From positions 1 to 64,000 of the forward strand of contig LNDU01000042.1 in assembly GCA_001464735.1 (NCBI GenBank): DNA of 64,000 nucleotides, written 5' to 3'. This stretch comes from Nitrospira sp. Ga0074138. GTDB taxonomy: Bacteria; Nitrospirota; Nitrospiria; Nitrospirales; Nitrospiraceae. Below, one piece after another: positions 55,711 through 64,000 of the stretch (its first letter is position 1; each line of letters begins with the position of its first letter). Made by a program: the position numbers and the translations under genes. Under the pieces are notes generated by a model. It was not told the origin of the DNA, did not search any database, and was given only the letters and a program-made list of their open reading frames with translations.

Positions 55711-56616
55711 ATGTCGGAAGATCGAAAAGAGCGGGAACATCAATTCGGTGGGGAATGGACCACCCGGAAACTAGAGGTCCTGGCCAAGTACCTGCGGGGC
55801 TACACGACTGTGTTAAAGAATACGCCTTTCCATAAGCTTTACATCGATGCCTTTGCAGGCACAGGTTACCGCGATGCTCGACGTGACAACGAGGAAGACT
55901 CGCCACAAAACATGCTCTTTCCTGATATGGCTGAACCTGAGCCGCAGTCGTTTCTGGATGGTTCTGTCCGCCTCGCGCTCCAAACTGAGCCGCAGTTCGA
56001 CCAATACATCTTCATCGAGCGTAGCTCTGGGCGTTGTGCCCATCTCGAAAGCCTGAAGTCTGAATTTTCCGGTCTCGCTAAAAAAATGGATATTCACCAA
56101 GGTGACGCTAACACTAAGATTCAGGATCTGTGTGCGAAGGACTGGCAAACTACCCGTGCAGTGCTTTTTCTCGACCCGTATGGCATGCAGGTCGAATGGA
56201 GGACGATCGAAGCGATTGCGCAGACGAAGGCGATCGACCTGTGGCTCCTCTTCCCGCTTGGCATCGGAGTCAATCGGCTGCTGACCAAGACCGGAGATAT
56301 TCCGAAGGCCTGGCGACATCGGCTCAATCTGCTTCTTGGTACTGAAAACTGGTACGATGAATTCTACACTGTTGAGACCACGCCAACGCTTTTCGGCGAC
56401 GACAGGGAGCGTGTCGTCAAGGCAACGATGGACACCATTGGACGGTATTTCAATAACCGACTCAAAGGCCGCTTTGCTGGTGTAGCAGAAGAGCCGGGCG
56501 TGTTGCGTAACTCGGCAAACAATCCGCTGTATCTTCTTTGCTTTGCGGTTGGCAATGAACGAGGGAAGGACATCGCGCTGCGCATCGCACAGCATTTACT
56601 CAAGGAGGTGCGCTAA
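55711..56616 (+). CDS. tcmP: Three-Cys-motif partner protein TcmP
   Basis: A 301-aa TcmP-family protein (ATG 55711, with AAGG upstream). Recognisable parts are [51 protein letters not shown] and [20 protein letters not shown], which recall a SAM-methyltransferase-like Rossmann fold (DAFAGTG, LDPYG). TcmP genes are found beside three-Cys-motif (DUF5131) genes, as here. The activity is unknown; a nucleic-acid methyltransferase role is plausible. Its stop overlaps the next start by 1 nt (TAATG). Confidence 0.88.
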   Translation: MSEDRKEREHQFGGEWTTRKLEVLAKYLRGYTTVLKNTPFHKLYIDAFAGTGYRDARRDNEEDSPQNMLFPDMAEPEPQSFLDGSVRLALQTEPQFDQYIFIERSSGRCAHLESLKSEFSGLAKKMDIHQGDANTKIQDLCAKDWQTTRAVLFLDPYGMQVEWRTIEAIAQTKAIDLWLLFPLGIGVNRLLTKTGDIPKAWRHRLNLLLGTENWYDEFYTVETTPTLFGDDRERVVKATMDTIGRYFNNRLKGRFAGVAEEPGVLRNSANNPLYLLCFAVGNERGKDIALRIAQHLLKEVR

Positions 56617-57359
56617 TGGCACAGGGCTCCGGCATAGAGTGGACCGAGTCCACATGGAATCCAGTCACAGGGTGTACGAAGGTCAGTCCTGGTTGCAAAT
56701 ACTGTTATGCCGAGCGTATGGCTGAGCGTCTTCAAGCTATGGGGCAAGCGAATTATGTGAACGGTTTCCAACTGACACTCCAGCCCCACATGCTGGAGCT
56801 TCCGCTGAAATGGAAGAAGCCACAAACGATTTTCGTGAATTCCATGAGCGATCTGTTTCATGATGATGTGCCGATCGCGTACATTAAAAGAGTATTTGAC
56901 GTGATGAATCGCGCTCACTGGCATCGCTTCCAGGTGCTAACCAAGCGCGCTGAGCGTCTTGAGGCATTGAGCGGACAGCTTGACTGGACACCCAACGTTT
57001 GGATGGGGGTCAGTGTCGAGAGCGACGACTATCGTGAGCGAATCAAGCATCTTCGTCGGACGAACGCACACATCAAGTTTCTTTCTCTGGAGCCTCTCCT
57101 TGGGCCGTTGCCGCATCTCGATCTGTCTGGAATAGACTGGGTCATTGTTGGGGGGGAATCAGGGCCAAAATCCAGGCCCATGAACTCTGCATGGGTTATT
57201 GATCTGCGCGATCAGTGCCGTCGAGCAGAAGTCTCCTTCTTCTTCAAGCAATGGGGAGGTAAGAATAAAAAGCAGGCTGGTCGTGTGCTTGAGAGAAGGG
57301 TATGGAATGAAATGCCTCACCTCTCAAAAAGAAGAAAGGATCTACCTGTCCTCGCTTAA
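56616..57359 (+). CDS. DUF5131/phage Gp37-Gp68 family three-Cys-motif protein
   Basis: A 247-aa protein with the three-Cys motif [20 protein letters not shown] (C-x7-C-x2-C), the N-terminal [13 protein letters not shown] and the later [36 protein letters not shown] and [14 protein letters not shown]. The Cys spacing and flanks suggest an Fe-S, radical-SAM-like barrel (SPL/Gp37 family), but no reaction is established. It is coupled to tcmP, its usual neighbour, and is part of the five-gene accessory block. Confidence 0.88.
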   Translation: MAQGSGIEWTESTWNPVTGCTKVSPGCKYCYAERMAERLQAMGQANYVNGFQLTLQPHMLELPLKWKKPQTIFVNSMSDLFHDDVPIAYIKRVFDVMNRAHWHRFQVLTKRAERLEALSGQLDWTPNVWMGVSVESDDYRERIKHLRRTNAHIKFLSLEPLLGPLPHLDLSGIDWVIVGGESGPKSRPMNSAWVIDLRDQCRRAEVSFFFKQWGGKNKKQAGRVLERRVWNEMPHLSKRRKDLPVLA

Positions 57360-57432
57360 GGAATTTGGTATGTCGATCTTGTCTTCGGGAGCGTGAAGAA
57401 AGGTATTAGAACTCTTTTGAGTTATTCGAGTA

Positions 57433-58026
57433 GTGGCGGTGACGTGTTCGAAAAATCTGGCCGACTTTGAAAGATCTCTCAGGGATTGTGTGCAAATTCT
57501 GGTCGAAGACATCCTCAAATCAAAAGCGCAGACGTTAATCAATCCGGTGAACTGCGTCGGGGTGATGGGGAAAGGAATTGCTTTGGAGTTCAAAAAGCGA
57601 TTCCCGGATATGTACGACGACTATGCTCAACGATGCCATCGTGGTGAAGTGAGGCTCGGCGTCCCGTATCTCTACAAGACATTGTTTCCACCTCAGATCA
57701 TCAATTTCCCGACGAAGGACCATTGGAAGCTGATGTCCAAGGTAAGTGACATTGAGCGTGGCTTGAAACACCTGCGCGATTATTATCAAGCATGGGGTGT
57801 CACGTCGTTAGCTGTTCCCGCGCTTGGCTGTGGCAATGGACAATTAGAATGGCGAGTGGTTGGTCCCTTTATCTATCGCTTTGTGAAAGACATGCCGATC
57901 CCCATTGAAATGTATGCTCCTTATGGCACGCACGCGAAAGAACTCACAGTTGAGTTCTTGGCCCAAGGCGAAGATCGGCACACGGAGATAACTGTGAAAA
58001 ATGGACAACTGGCTGATTGCCAGTGA
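57433..58026 (+). CDS. Macro-domain protein (DarG-like N-terminal type)
   Basis: A 197-aa protein from GTG 57433. Macro-domain motifs are QTLINPVNCVGVMGKGIALE, IINFPTKDHW and AVPALGCGNGQLEW. They match the DarG-type macro domain that removes ADP-ribose from thymidine in DNA. DarG normally sits beside the toxin DarT and has a C-terminal half; neither is present here, so the protein is a stand-alone ADP-ribosylglycohydrolase candidate. It follows DUF5131 by 73 nt and ends the accessory block before cimA. Confidence 0.85.
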   Translation: MAVTCSKNLADFERSLRDCVQILVEDILKSKAQTLINPVNCVGVMGKGIALEFKKRFPDMYDDYAQRCHRGEVRLGVPYLYKTLFPPQIINFPTKDHWKLMSKVSDIERGLKHLRDYYQAWGVTSLAVPALGCGNGQLEWRVVGPFIYRFVKDMPIPIEMYAPYGTHAKELTVEFLAQGEDRHTEITVKNGQLADCQ

Positions 58027-58099
58027 CTCGGGCTGGCCCGAATCGCTCGGTCCTTGACGTCTCGACAGGGGAGCCTCGCTCCTGGTACCCTCTCTTCCC

Positions 58100-59749
58100 A
58101 TGGCTCGAAAACCCTCGCAACCTCGCTCTTCCCGCGTTTCGCGTGAGCAGCAGTCGATTCTTGGACGAAAGCTGTCTGCGGATCAAACAGCAGCATTAGA
58201 AATTTATGACACTACCTTGCGCGACGGCGCTCAGGCTGAGGACGTCAGTTTCTCGGCCGAAGACAAAGTCCGGATCGCGCAAAAGTTGGATGACCTGGGA
58301 GTTCATTTCATCGAAGGCGGTTGGCCTGGGGCGAATCCCAAAGACATTGAATTCTTCCGGATGATCAAAACGATTCCGCTGAAGCACTCCGACGTGATCG
58401 CGTTTGGATCGACCAGAAAGGCCAGCAATACCGTCAGGAAAGACCCCAATCTCAAGGCCTTACTCGCTGCCGAGACCAAAACCATCACCCTCTTCGGGAA
58501 AACCTGGTCGCTCCACGTGACCGATGCGCTTGGAATCTCACTGAGCAAGAACTTAGAGTTGATCGCCGATTCCATCGCGTATCTCCACGGAAAAGGACGC
58601 CGGGTGTTCTACGATGCGGAGCATTTCTTTGACGGATACAAAACCAATCCTGACTACGCGCTTGCGACCATCAGGAAAGCAGTGGAGGCCGGAGCCGAAC
58701 GGGTGATTCTCTGCGACACCAACGGTGGGACGATGCCGTGGGAGATCCGCGAGATCTGCAGCGTGGTTCAACGCGAGTGTCGGGTGCCGCTCGGTATTCA
58801 TGCGCATAACGACTGCGAAATGGCCGTGGCAAACTCCCTGGTGGCGATCGAATTGGGCATCCGGCAGGTCCAGGGGACGATCAATGGAATCGGAGAACGG
58901 TGTGGGAATGCCAACCTCTGTTCGATTATTCCCAATTTAGAGTTGAAGATGAAGCGCCCCGCTTTGAGCGACCGCTTGAGCCATCTGAAGGATGTGTCAG
59001 GGTTTGTCACGGAGATCGCGAATCTGATGCCGAATAAGCATCAACCCTATGTCGGCGATTCCGCCTTTGCGCACAAGGGGGGCGTGCATATTCATGCTGT
59101 GCTGAAGAATCCTGCGACCTATGAACATGTCGATCCGGCCAGAGTCGGGAATCGGCAACGGATGCTGATCTCCGACTACGGAGGACGAAGCGGGCTTCTC
59201 GATAAAATTGAAGCGTACGGGATCAAGCTTGCAAAGAACCACACCAAGGTCGACGAGCTGATCCATACGCTGAAGGATCGAGAGAGTCAGGGCTATCAGT
59301 TCGAAGGCGCCGAAGGATCGTTCGAATTGCTCATGCGAAAGGCCATGGGAAGCCATCGGCCCTCGTTTCAATTACTCGGGTTTCGTGTGATTGTTGAAAA
59401 GAAGCAGGAGGATGGAACGACTCTTTCCGAAGCCACGGTGATGGTCAAAGTCGGCGATGTGGTCGAACATACGGCGGCTGTTGGGGCTGGACCGGTCAAC
59501 GCGCTCGACCATGCGCTGAGAAAGTCGTTGGAACAATTCTATCCTCAGCTTCAAGAAGTGAAGCTTCTTGACTATAAGGTGCGCGTCCTGGCGGCTAATC
59601 GAGGGACCGAGTCAAAGGTGCGTGTCTTGATCGAATCCGGTGACCATAAGGATAAGTGGGGGACAGTTGGGGTCTCAGAAAACATCATCGAGGCGACGTG
59701 GCAGGCTCTCGTTGATAGTATCGAATACAAACTTCTCGCGAAGGACTAA
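58100..59749 (+). CDS. cimA: Citramalate synthase
   Basis: A 549-aa enzyme of the isopropylmalate-synthase family in the CimA branch: YDTTLRDGAQAEDVSFSAED, FIEGGWPGANPKDIEFF, VILCDTNGGTMPWEIREIC and GIHAHNDCEMAVANSLVAIE. The C-terminal regulatory domain (TVMVKVGDVVEHTAAVGAGP) gives isoleucine feedback. CimA makes citramalate from pyruvate and acetyl-CoA, bypassing threonine deaminase for isoleucine. The lysC operon lies upstream, beyond the accessory block, so the two were perhaps once adjacent. Confidence 0.95.
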   Translation: MARKPSQPRSSRVSREQQSILGRKLSADQTAALEIYDTTLRDGAQAEDVSFSAEDKVRIAQKLDDLGVHFIEGGWPGANPKDIEFFRMIKTIPLKHSDVIAFGSTRKASNTVRKDPNLKALLAAETKTITLFGKTWSLHVTDALGISLSKNLELIADSIAYLHGKGRRVFYDAEHFFDGYKTNPDYALATIRKAVEAGAERVILCDTNGGTMPWEIREICSVVQRECRVPLGIHAHNDCEMAVANSLVAIELGIRQVQGTINGIGERCGNANLCSIIPNLELKMKRPALSDRLSHLKDVSGFVTEIANLMPNKHQPYVGDSAFAHKGGVHIHAVLKNPATYEHVDPARVGNRQRMLISDYGGRSGLLDKIEAYGIKLAKNHTKVDELIHTLKDRESQGYQFEGAEGSFELLMRKAMGSHRPSFQLLGFRVIVEKKQEDGTTLSEATVMVKVGDVVEHTAAVGAGPVNALDHALRKSLEQFYPQLQEVKLLDYKVRVLAANRGTESKVRVLIESGDHKDKWGTVGVSENIIEATWQALVDSIEYKLLAKD

Positions 59750-59780
59750 AGTATGTTCGTAAGCGTTAGCCAAATTTATT

Positions 59781-59809
59781 CTTGACAGCTTTCGTAACCT
59801 CACGTAACT
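59781..59809 (+). promoter_or_regulatory. Promoter of the IHF/HU gene
   Basis: A perfect TTGACA (59781-59786) is followed after 17 bp by a weak -10, TAACTT (59804-59809). The gene starts 80 nt further. Confidence 0.45.
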
Positions 59810-59889
59810 TAAGCAAAACTCATCGCATTAGGAGAGAAGTTGATCAGACAGAAACGCGGTGAGTTGCAGTGGTCACGTAGGGGGGTGGT

Positions 59890-60165
59890 ATGAGAAAGGC
59901 GGATATCGCTGATGAAATTTTCAAGCAAGTCGGCATTTCAAAAAATGAAGCCGCTGATATCGTTGAGTTTATACTGAATATGTTGAAGTCTGTCTTGCAG
60001 AAGGGAGAATCGGTCAAAATCGCGGGGTTTGGAAATTTTGTTGTCCGCAGCAAGGGAGCCCGAAAGGGTCGAAATCCTCGAACCGGAGAAGAAATTGGAA
60101 TCACCCCCCGTCGAGTCGTGACGTTTCGGCCAAGCCAGGTGTTCAAGAAGTACGTCAATTCATAG
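59890..60165 (+). CDS. ihfA: Integration host factor alpha/HU-family DNA-binding protein
   Basis: A 91-aa DNABII protein. ADIADEIFKQVGISKNEAAD at the N-terminus, GESVKIAGFGNFVVRSKGAR, and the DNA-bending arm KGRNPRTGEEIGITPRRVV with the conserved Pro at its tip. IHF-alpha is the best match by the GRNPRTGE arm and the neighbouring MerR-type gene, as in many bacteria with pheT-ihfA-merR order. A GGGGGG site precedes the ATG. Confidence 0.92.
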   Translation: MRKADIADEIFKQVGISKNEAADIVEFILNMLKSVLQKGESVKIAGFGNFVVRSKGARKGRNPRTGEEIGITPRRVVTFRPSQVFKKYVNS

Positions 60166-60289
60166 CAGGATGCTGAAAACAACCACCCGCGTCGTTCTCG
60201 CATTGCTCAAAGCCTCACCGTACAGCACAGGGTACGACTCGGCTTCTCGCTCGCTGCGGCCTTGCGGACGGTCTTTTTGATCATCCTGC
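60165..60289. repeat. 125-bp palindromic repeat with inverted ends
   Basis: GCAGGATGCTGAAAAC at the left end and its inverted relative GCAGGATGATCAAAAAG at the right share GCAGGATG exactly and a following A-run. The interior holds GCTCGCTGCGGCCTTGC and a small CGTAC/GTACG hairpin. I recall very similar short elements scattered in Nitrospira genomes. It starts on the stop codon of ihfA and could serve as its terminator. Confidence 0.6.
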
Positions 60290-60367
60290 GTAAACAAATC
60301 AGACAGGTCAACACAACAACCAGCTCGGCTCCGTCAATACAGTACAAGGCGCACCGTGAGGCCGGTC

Positions 60368-60718
60368 ATGGGAACTGAACCCAGGCTGGGGAGCAAGGTT
60401 TTCTACAAAATCGGAGAAGTGAGTCAGTTGACGAAGCTTCCCGCGTATGTGCTCCGTTTCTGGGAATCTCAGTTTACGTTTCTGAAGCCAAAAAAGAGTC
60501 GAGGGAATCAACGCCTCTATGTTCAACGAGATGTTGAAACCGTGCTGGAAATCAAGCGGATGCTTTATGAGGAGGGACATACCCTCGATGGTGTTAAGCG
60601 ATACTGGGTACGTCGTGGGCGCGCTGCGTCTCGTAAGCTGCGTCCAAGAGAGGTTGCTAAAAAGTTGAGAGGCGATCTCCAAGTTATTCTCAAAATTATC
60701 GACTCGCATTCAGCATGA
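60368..60718 (+). CDS. MerR-family transcriptional regulator
   Basis: A 116-aa MerR-type protein. KVFYKIGEVSQLTKLPAYVL and RFWESQFTFLKPKKSRGNQR form the winged HTH, followed by YVQRDVETVLEIKRMLYEEG and a short coiled-coil end. It lacks a metal- or drug-binding C-terminal domain. GAGG precedes the ATG at 60368. Small MerR proteins next to ihfA are widespread, with unknown targets. Confidence 0.9.
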   Translation: MGTEPRLGSKVFYKIGEVSQLTKLPAYVLRFWESQFTFLKPKKSRGNQRLYVQRDVETVLEIKRMLYEEGHTLDGVKRYWVRRGRAASRKLRPREVAKKLRGDLQVILKIIDSHSA

Positions 60719-60792
60719 GAAAAGGGTAGGTTCACTGAAAACAATCCCCTGATCATCGGTTACGATGAGGATGCCCAGAGTTATGAACGTGT

Positions 60793-60869
60793 CGGGGCGT
60801 AGCGCAGCCCGGTAGCGCACTCGCTTGGGGTGCGAGTGGTCGTGGGTTCAAATCCCGCCGCCCCGACCA
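60793..60869 (+). tRNA. tRNA-Pro (anticodon GGG)
   Basis: A 77-nt cloverleaf with encoded CCA. Acceptor CGGGGCG pairs with CGCCCCG. The D-stem is GCGC, and the anticodon stem-loop is CTCGC-TTGGGGT-GCGAG with GGG at positions 34-36. The T-loop reads GGTTCAAATCC. It reads Pro codons CCC and CCU, lies between merR and surE and is not linked to any integrase in the window. Confidence 0.97.
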
Positions 60870-60970
60870 GTTTGTTTCGTCCAGTATGAAGAGCATTTGG
60901 AGTTGGGGAGTATCGCCAAATGCTCGGTTTGGACATCGGAGCTGCCTCGGGCAGCTCTTTTTGTTGAAGC

Positions 60971-61789
60971 ATGACCATGCGCATCCTCGTCACCAATGAT
61001 GATGGTATCCAATCGCCGGGCATCGCAGCTTTGGCAAAGGCACTTGCTGTGATCGGTGAAGTCTGGATTGTTGCTCCAGATCGGGAACGCACGGCCGTCG
61101 CGCACGCCGTGACATTGCATAAGCCATTGCGTCTCCACCAACTGAGTCCACGCACGTATGCCGTGAATGGGACTCCAGTGGATTGCGTGAATCTTGCGCT
61201 GCTGAAAGTCATGCCGAAACCGCCAGCCATTGTCGTCTCCGGTATTAACAAAGGGGTTAACCTTGGTGATGATGTGCTGTATTCAGGGACCGTGTCGGCG
61301 GCGATGGAAGGGACCATCCTTGGCATCCCGTCCGTAGCCGTGTCGCAAGAAGGGCAGGAGAAATTTCGATTTGAAATTGGCGCGATCTATGCCGCACGTG
61401 TCACGCGTCTTGTTCTTACTCATGGTCTGCCCGAGGAGACGCTTTTGAACGTGAATATCCCAGATCGTCCGCAACGAGGCATGAGAGGCGTCCGAGTCAC
61501 CTGTCTCAGCCGAAGGCGGTTTGATAATCCCATCATTGAAAAACTTGATCCGCACGGACGCAAATATTACTGGATCGCAGGTCAGCGCGTCTCGTGGAGC
61601 CGTAGTAAGGATGCTGACCACGAGGCGATCGAAGAAGGTTTTGTCTCCATCACGCCGATCCGCCTGGATAGTACGCACCATGGCGTGCTGGATCATTTCC
61701 GTGCGTGGGAGCCCATCATGAATCGGGCGATCAAGAAATCTCAATCGCTTGGTCGCAGATCGAGCCGTACTGGGCAACGAGAGGCGTGA
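60971..61789 (+). CDS. surE: 5'-nucleotidase SurE
   Basis: A 272-aa SurE phosphatase. The metal-site motif [13 protein letters not shown] is at the N-terminus, with [29 protein letters not shown] and [21 protein letters not shown]. It hydrolyses nucleoside monophosphates. The first ATG (60971) or the third codon (60977) can be the start. It overlaps the next gene by one base (TGATG). Confidence 0.94.
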   Translation: MTMRILVTNDDGIQSPGIAALAKALAVIGEVWIVAPDRERTAVAHAVTLHKPLRLHQLSPRTYAVNGTPVDCVNLALLKVMPKPPAIVVSGINKGVNLGDDVLYSGTVSAAMEGTILGIPSVAVSQEGQEKFRFEIGAIYAARVTRLVLTHGLPEETLLNVNIPDRPQRGMRGVRVTCLSRRRFDNPIIEKLDPHGRKYYWIAGQRVSWSRSKDADHEAIEEGFVSITPIRLDSTHHGVLDHFRAWEPIMNRAIKKSQSLGRRSSRTGQREA

Positions 61790-62424
61790 TGGGAGGGTTG
61801 ATCGAAGCCATCATCGGTGAGTTGAGCCGGTTTGTCATCGCGTGTATCTCACGATTTGGCTATGGGGGGATCCTCTTCACGATGGCCGTTGAAAGTGCCT
61901 GCATTCCGCTGCCGAGCGAAATCATCATGCCGTTTTCAGGCTATCTGGTCACGACTGGACAGTTTACGATGCTCGGCGTCACGCTGGCCGGAGCAGTCGG
62001 CAATGTGCTCGGTTCGATCGTGGCCTACTACGGAGGGGTCTGGGGCGGACGACCGTTTGCAGAGCGCTATGGACCGTATTTCCTGGTCTCGCACCACGAT
62101 CTGGATGTGGCCGATCGCTGGTTTGCAAAATATGGTGAAGCTGCAGTCTTTTTTGGCAGAATGCTCCCGGTTGTGCGGACGTTCATCTCGCTCCCGGCTG
62201 GTATTGCCAAGATGAATTTTCCGCGGTTCGTCGTCTTCACCTTTGTTGGAGCGTTGCCCTGGTGCTATCTCCTCGCCTATATCGGTGTGAAAATGGGTGA
62301 ACAGTGGGAACATCTTCGGGATTACTTTCATCAATTCGACATTGTCATCGGGCTTTTCCTGGCCCTTGCCCTCGGATATTTTCTCTGGTCCCATTGGCCG
62401 AAGCGTAGACCCACGACTCCATAG
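61789..62424 (+). CDS. DedA-family membrane protein
   Basis: A 211-aa polytopic protein of the DedA/SNARE-associated family, many members of which are undecaprenyl-phosphate or lipid translocases. ESACIPLPSEIIMPFSGYLV carries the conserved E-x-PS-E motif, and FFGRMLPVVRTFISLPAGIA is the second signature. Several hydrophobic segments are visible. GAGAGG precedes ATG 61789, which overlaps the surE stop. Confidence 0.92.
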   Translation: MGGLIEAIIGELSRFVIACISRFGYGGILFTMAVESACIPLPSEIIMPFSGYLVTTGQFTMLGVTLAGAVGNVLGSIVAYYGGVWGGRPFAERYGPYFLVSHHDLDVADRWFAKYGEAAVFFGRMLPVVRTFISLPAGIAKMNFPRFVVFTFVGALPWCYLLAYIGVKMGEQWEHLRDYFHQFDIVIGLFLALALGYFLWSHWPKRRPTTP

Positions 62425-62435
62425 CGGGCCTTCAC

Positions 62436-63914
62436 ATGCTCAAGATCTACAATACGCTGACCGGAAAGAAAGAGCCGTTTGAGCCGATTGTGCCGAACAC
62501 GGCACGTATGTACGTCTGTGGCGTGACAGTCTATGACTACTGTCATATCGGCCATGCACGGAGTGCGCTGGTTTTCGACGTGCTCCGGCGTTACTTGGAA
62601 TACAGTGGCTATGCGGTGACCTTCGTGAAGAACTTCACCGATGTCGATGACAAGATTATCAAGCGGGCACTTGAACAGGGTGTTTCGTGTGATGCCGTGA
62701 CGGCCAAATACATTCAGGCCTACCATGAGGATATGGGTAAGCTGGGAATCCGCGCTGCGACGGAAGAGCCGAAGGCCACGGAGCATATAACAGACATCAT
62801 TCAGCTCACGGAGAGATTAGTCGCCAAGGGGTTGGCTTACGTCGTGGCCGGAGATGTGTATTTTGAAGTCTCCAAATATCCAGAATATGGAAGACTGTCA
62901 AAACGACGGCTGGAGGACTTGCAAGCCGGTGCGCGTGTGGAGGTGGATGAACGCAAGCACCACGCGATGGACTTTGCCCTATGGAAGAGCAGTAAGCCCG
63001 GTGAACCGGCATGGGAAAGCCTCTGGGGACCAGGGCGACCTGGCTGGCATATCGAGTGCTCTGCTATGTCGATCCGGCACCTCGGGGAGACCTTTGATAT
63101 CCATGGCGGAGGGATGGATCTCATTTTCCCACACCATGAGAACGAGATTGCGCAGTCCTGTGGCGCAACCGGCAAAGAGTTCGCTCGCTATTGGGTCCAC
63201 AATGGGTTTGTCCAAATCAATAAAGAGAAGATGTCGAAGTCGCTGGGGAACTTCTTCACGATCCGGGAGATTTTCGAGAAGTCGGAATGGCCGGAGGATG
63301 TGACGGGAGAGATCTTGCGGTGCTTTCTTCTTTCGACCCATTACCACGGACCGCTCGATTTTTCCGATCAGGCATTGAAAGAAGCCAAAAGCGCCTTGAA
63401 CGGGTTCTATGACCTCTTTGGCCGATTAGGTGAGCCGGGAGGGAAGGCGATCGTGGGCCAGGGGCTTGATCAGGCTTTGGACCGCTGTAGGGCTGCGTTC
63501 ATGTCTGCGATGGATGATGACCTCAACACACCGATGGCGATAGCCTCTCTGCAAGCCTTGCGAAGTGATGTCAACAAACTACTCGCAGTCGGACTCTCTA
63601 CAGAAGGGAGACAGACTGCACGACAAGCGTTTCGTTCCTTCGGTGCCGTGTTGGGATTGTTTCAATTAGACCGGTGGGATTTCAATGTCCGCGTTGAGCC
63701 AAAAGCTGCTCACCTTGCTCTTGCAACCTTCGCTCCAACAGTCACTGTAGAGCCCGTGATGACAGATGTGCAGATAGAAACCAAACTGGCAGAGCGGATT
63801 GACGCCAAGAAGTGTAAAGACTTCAAGCGGGCCGATGTAATTAGGGAAGAACTCAAATCACTGGGAATTACGATCGAGGACAAGCCCGATGGGACCAGCC
63901 GGTGGAAGCGCTGA
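62436..63914 (+). CDS. cysS: Cysteinyl-tRNA synthetase
   Basis: A 492-aa class I synthetase. The HIGH motif is in YDYCHIGHARSALVFDVLRR (near residue 37), a zinc site is seen in CGVTVYDYC and WHIECSAM, and KMSKSLGNFFTI is the KMSKS loop. GGGMDLIFPHHENEIAQSCG is another family block. The length is full. It overlaps the rlmB-like gene start by 26 nt. Confidence 0.97.
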   Translation: MLKIYNTLTGKKEPFEPIVPNTARMYVCGVTVYDYCHIGHARSALVFDVLRRYLEYSGYAVTFVKNFTDVDDKIIKRALEQGVSCDAVTAKYIQAYHEDMGKLGIRAATEEPKATEHITDIIQLTERLVAKGLAYVVAGDVYFEVSKYPEYGRLSKRRLEDLQAGARVEVDERKHHAMDFALWKSSKPGEPAWESLWGPGRPGWHIECSAMSIRHLGETFDIHGGGMDLIFPHHENEIAQSCGATGKEFARYWVHNGFVQINKEKMSKSLGNFFTIREIFEKSEWPEDVTGEILRCFLLSTHYHGPLDFSDQALKEAKSALNGFYDLFGRLGEPGGKAIVGQGLDQALDRCRAAFMSAMDDDLNTPMAIASLQALRSDVNKLLAVGLSTEGRQTARQAFRSFGAVLGLFQLDRWDFNVRVEPKAAHLALATFAPTVTVEPVMTDVQIETKLAERIDAKKCKDFKRADVIREELKSLGITIEDKPDGTSRWKR

Positions 63915-64000
63915 GGCGCAAGAAATTCTCTACGGCCTCCATGCCGTACGTGAAGCCCTGAAAGCCGGAAACAGACCATTGCAACGCATGTTGGTCCTTC
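63889..64000 (+). CDS. rlmB: RlmB-like 23S rRNA methyltransferase, N-terminus only
   Basis: An open frame from ATG 63889 to the right edge (37 codons). GAGG lies 9 nt upstream. The sequence EILYGLHAVREALKAGNRPL matches the start of SpoU/TrmH-type RlmB. The catalytic part is outside the window, so the family is inferred from the N-terminus and from the common cysS-rlmB order. Confidence 0.8.
   Translation, partial: MGPAGGSAEAQEILYGLHAVREALKAGNRPLQRMLVL

Noticed and set aside
60781..61326. Minus-strand frame across the tRNA-Pro and surE start
   Set aside because: It crosses a certain tRNA and lies antisense to surE.

Overview
The window looks like chromosomal DNA of a Nitrospira-like bacterium (phylum Nitrospirota). 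This is inferred from the style of the proteins, the gene neighbourhoods (alaC-hom-thrC-apgM-lysC; MEKHLA, PilZ and TldD/TldE genes) and one short palindromic repeat that I recall from Nitrospira genomes. No nitrite oxidoreductase or rRNA gene is present, so the assignment rests on general resemblance. Base composition is moderately GC-rich. Genes are dense, with many ATGA or 1-10 nt junctions. Both ends cut through genes: a lipoprotein gene at the left edge and an rlmB-like gene at the right edge.

Layout. 1-2.5 kb: a truncated lipoprotein gene and two tandem TraT-family genes. 2.5-6.2 kb: an accessory patch with a frameshifted small gene, a winged-helix/DUF4145 gene and its amber-interrupted partner, an MntA/HepT nucleotidyltransferase/HEPN pair, a cupin, and a hicBA pair whose toxin carries a nonsense codon. 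6.3-13 kb: tldD/tldE, a coiled-coil protein, a TPR protein, a LOG-like protein and a periplasmic MsrA. 13.1-14.6 kb: a PilZ gene and a complete IS30-family element (1074 bp, AAC target duplication) inserted just upstream of it. 14.7-25.8 kb: mixed metabolism (two aminotransferases, an inositol-phosphatase-like enzyme, CorA, leuCD, a CBS protein, a cupredoxin, a ferredoxin, DUF192, a Rieske protein, a chagasin-like inhibitor).

25.9-35.9 kb is a translation and RNA operon: rimP-nusA-infB-DUF503-rbfA-truB-rpsO-pnp-M16 peptidase. 36.2-37.4 kb holds two small exported proteins of unknown function. 37.5-43.4 kb, on the minus strand, is pdxJ-nnrDE-tsaE-lapA-mutS. 43.6-49.7 kb is an aspartate-family operon, alaC-hom-thrC-apgM-like-lysC, behind a good sigma-70 promoter. 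It has no thrB; an ApgM-like protein sits where homoserine kinase would be expected, but it appears to have lost catalytic residues.

49.9-58.0 kb is accessory DNA between lysC and cimA: a DUF4160/DUF2442 pair, then five same-strand genes, mod (beta-class DNA methyltransferase), res (DEAH helicase), tcmP, a three-Cys-motif DUF5131 (Gp37/Gp68) protein and a macro-domain protein. I consider this block the best candidate for an undescribed multi-gene defence system. The 2.7-4.0 kb winged-helix pair is the second candidate. 58.1-64 kb returns to core genes: cimA, an IHF/HU gene, a palindromic repeat, a MerR-type regulator, tRNA-Pro(GGG), surE, a DedA-family gene, cysS and the start of rlmB.
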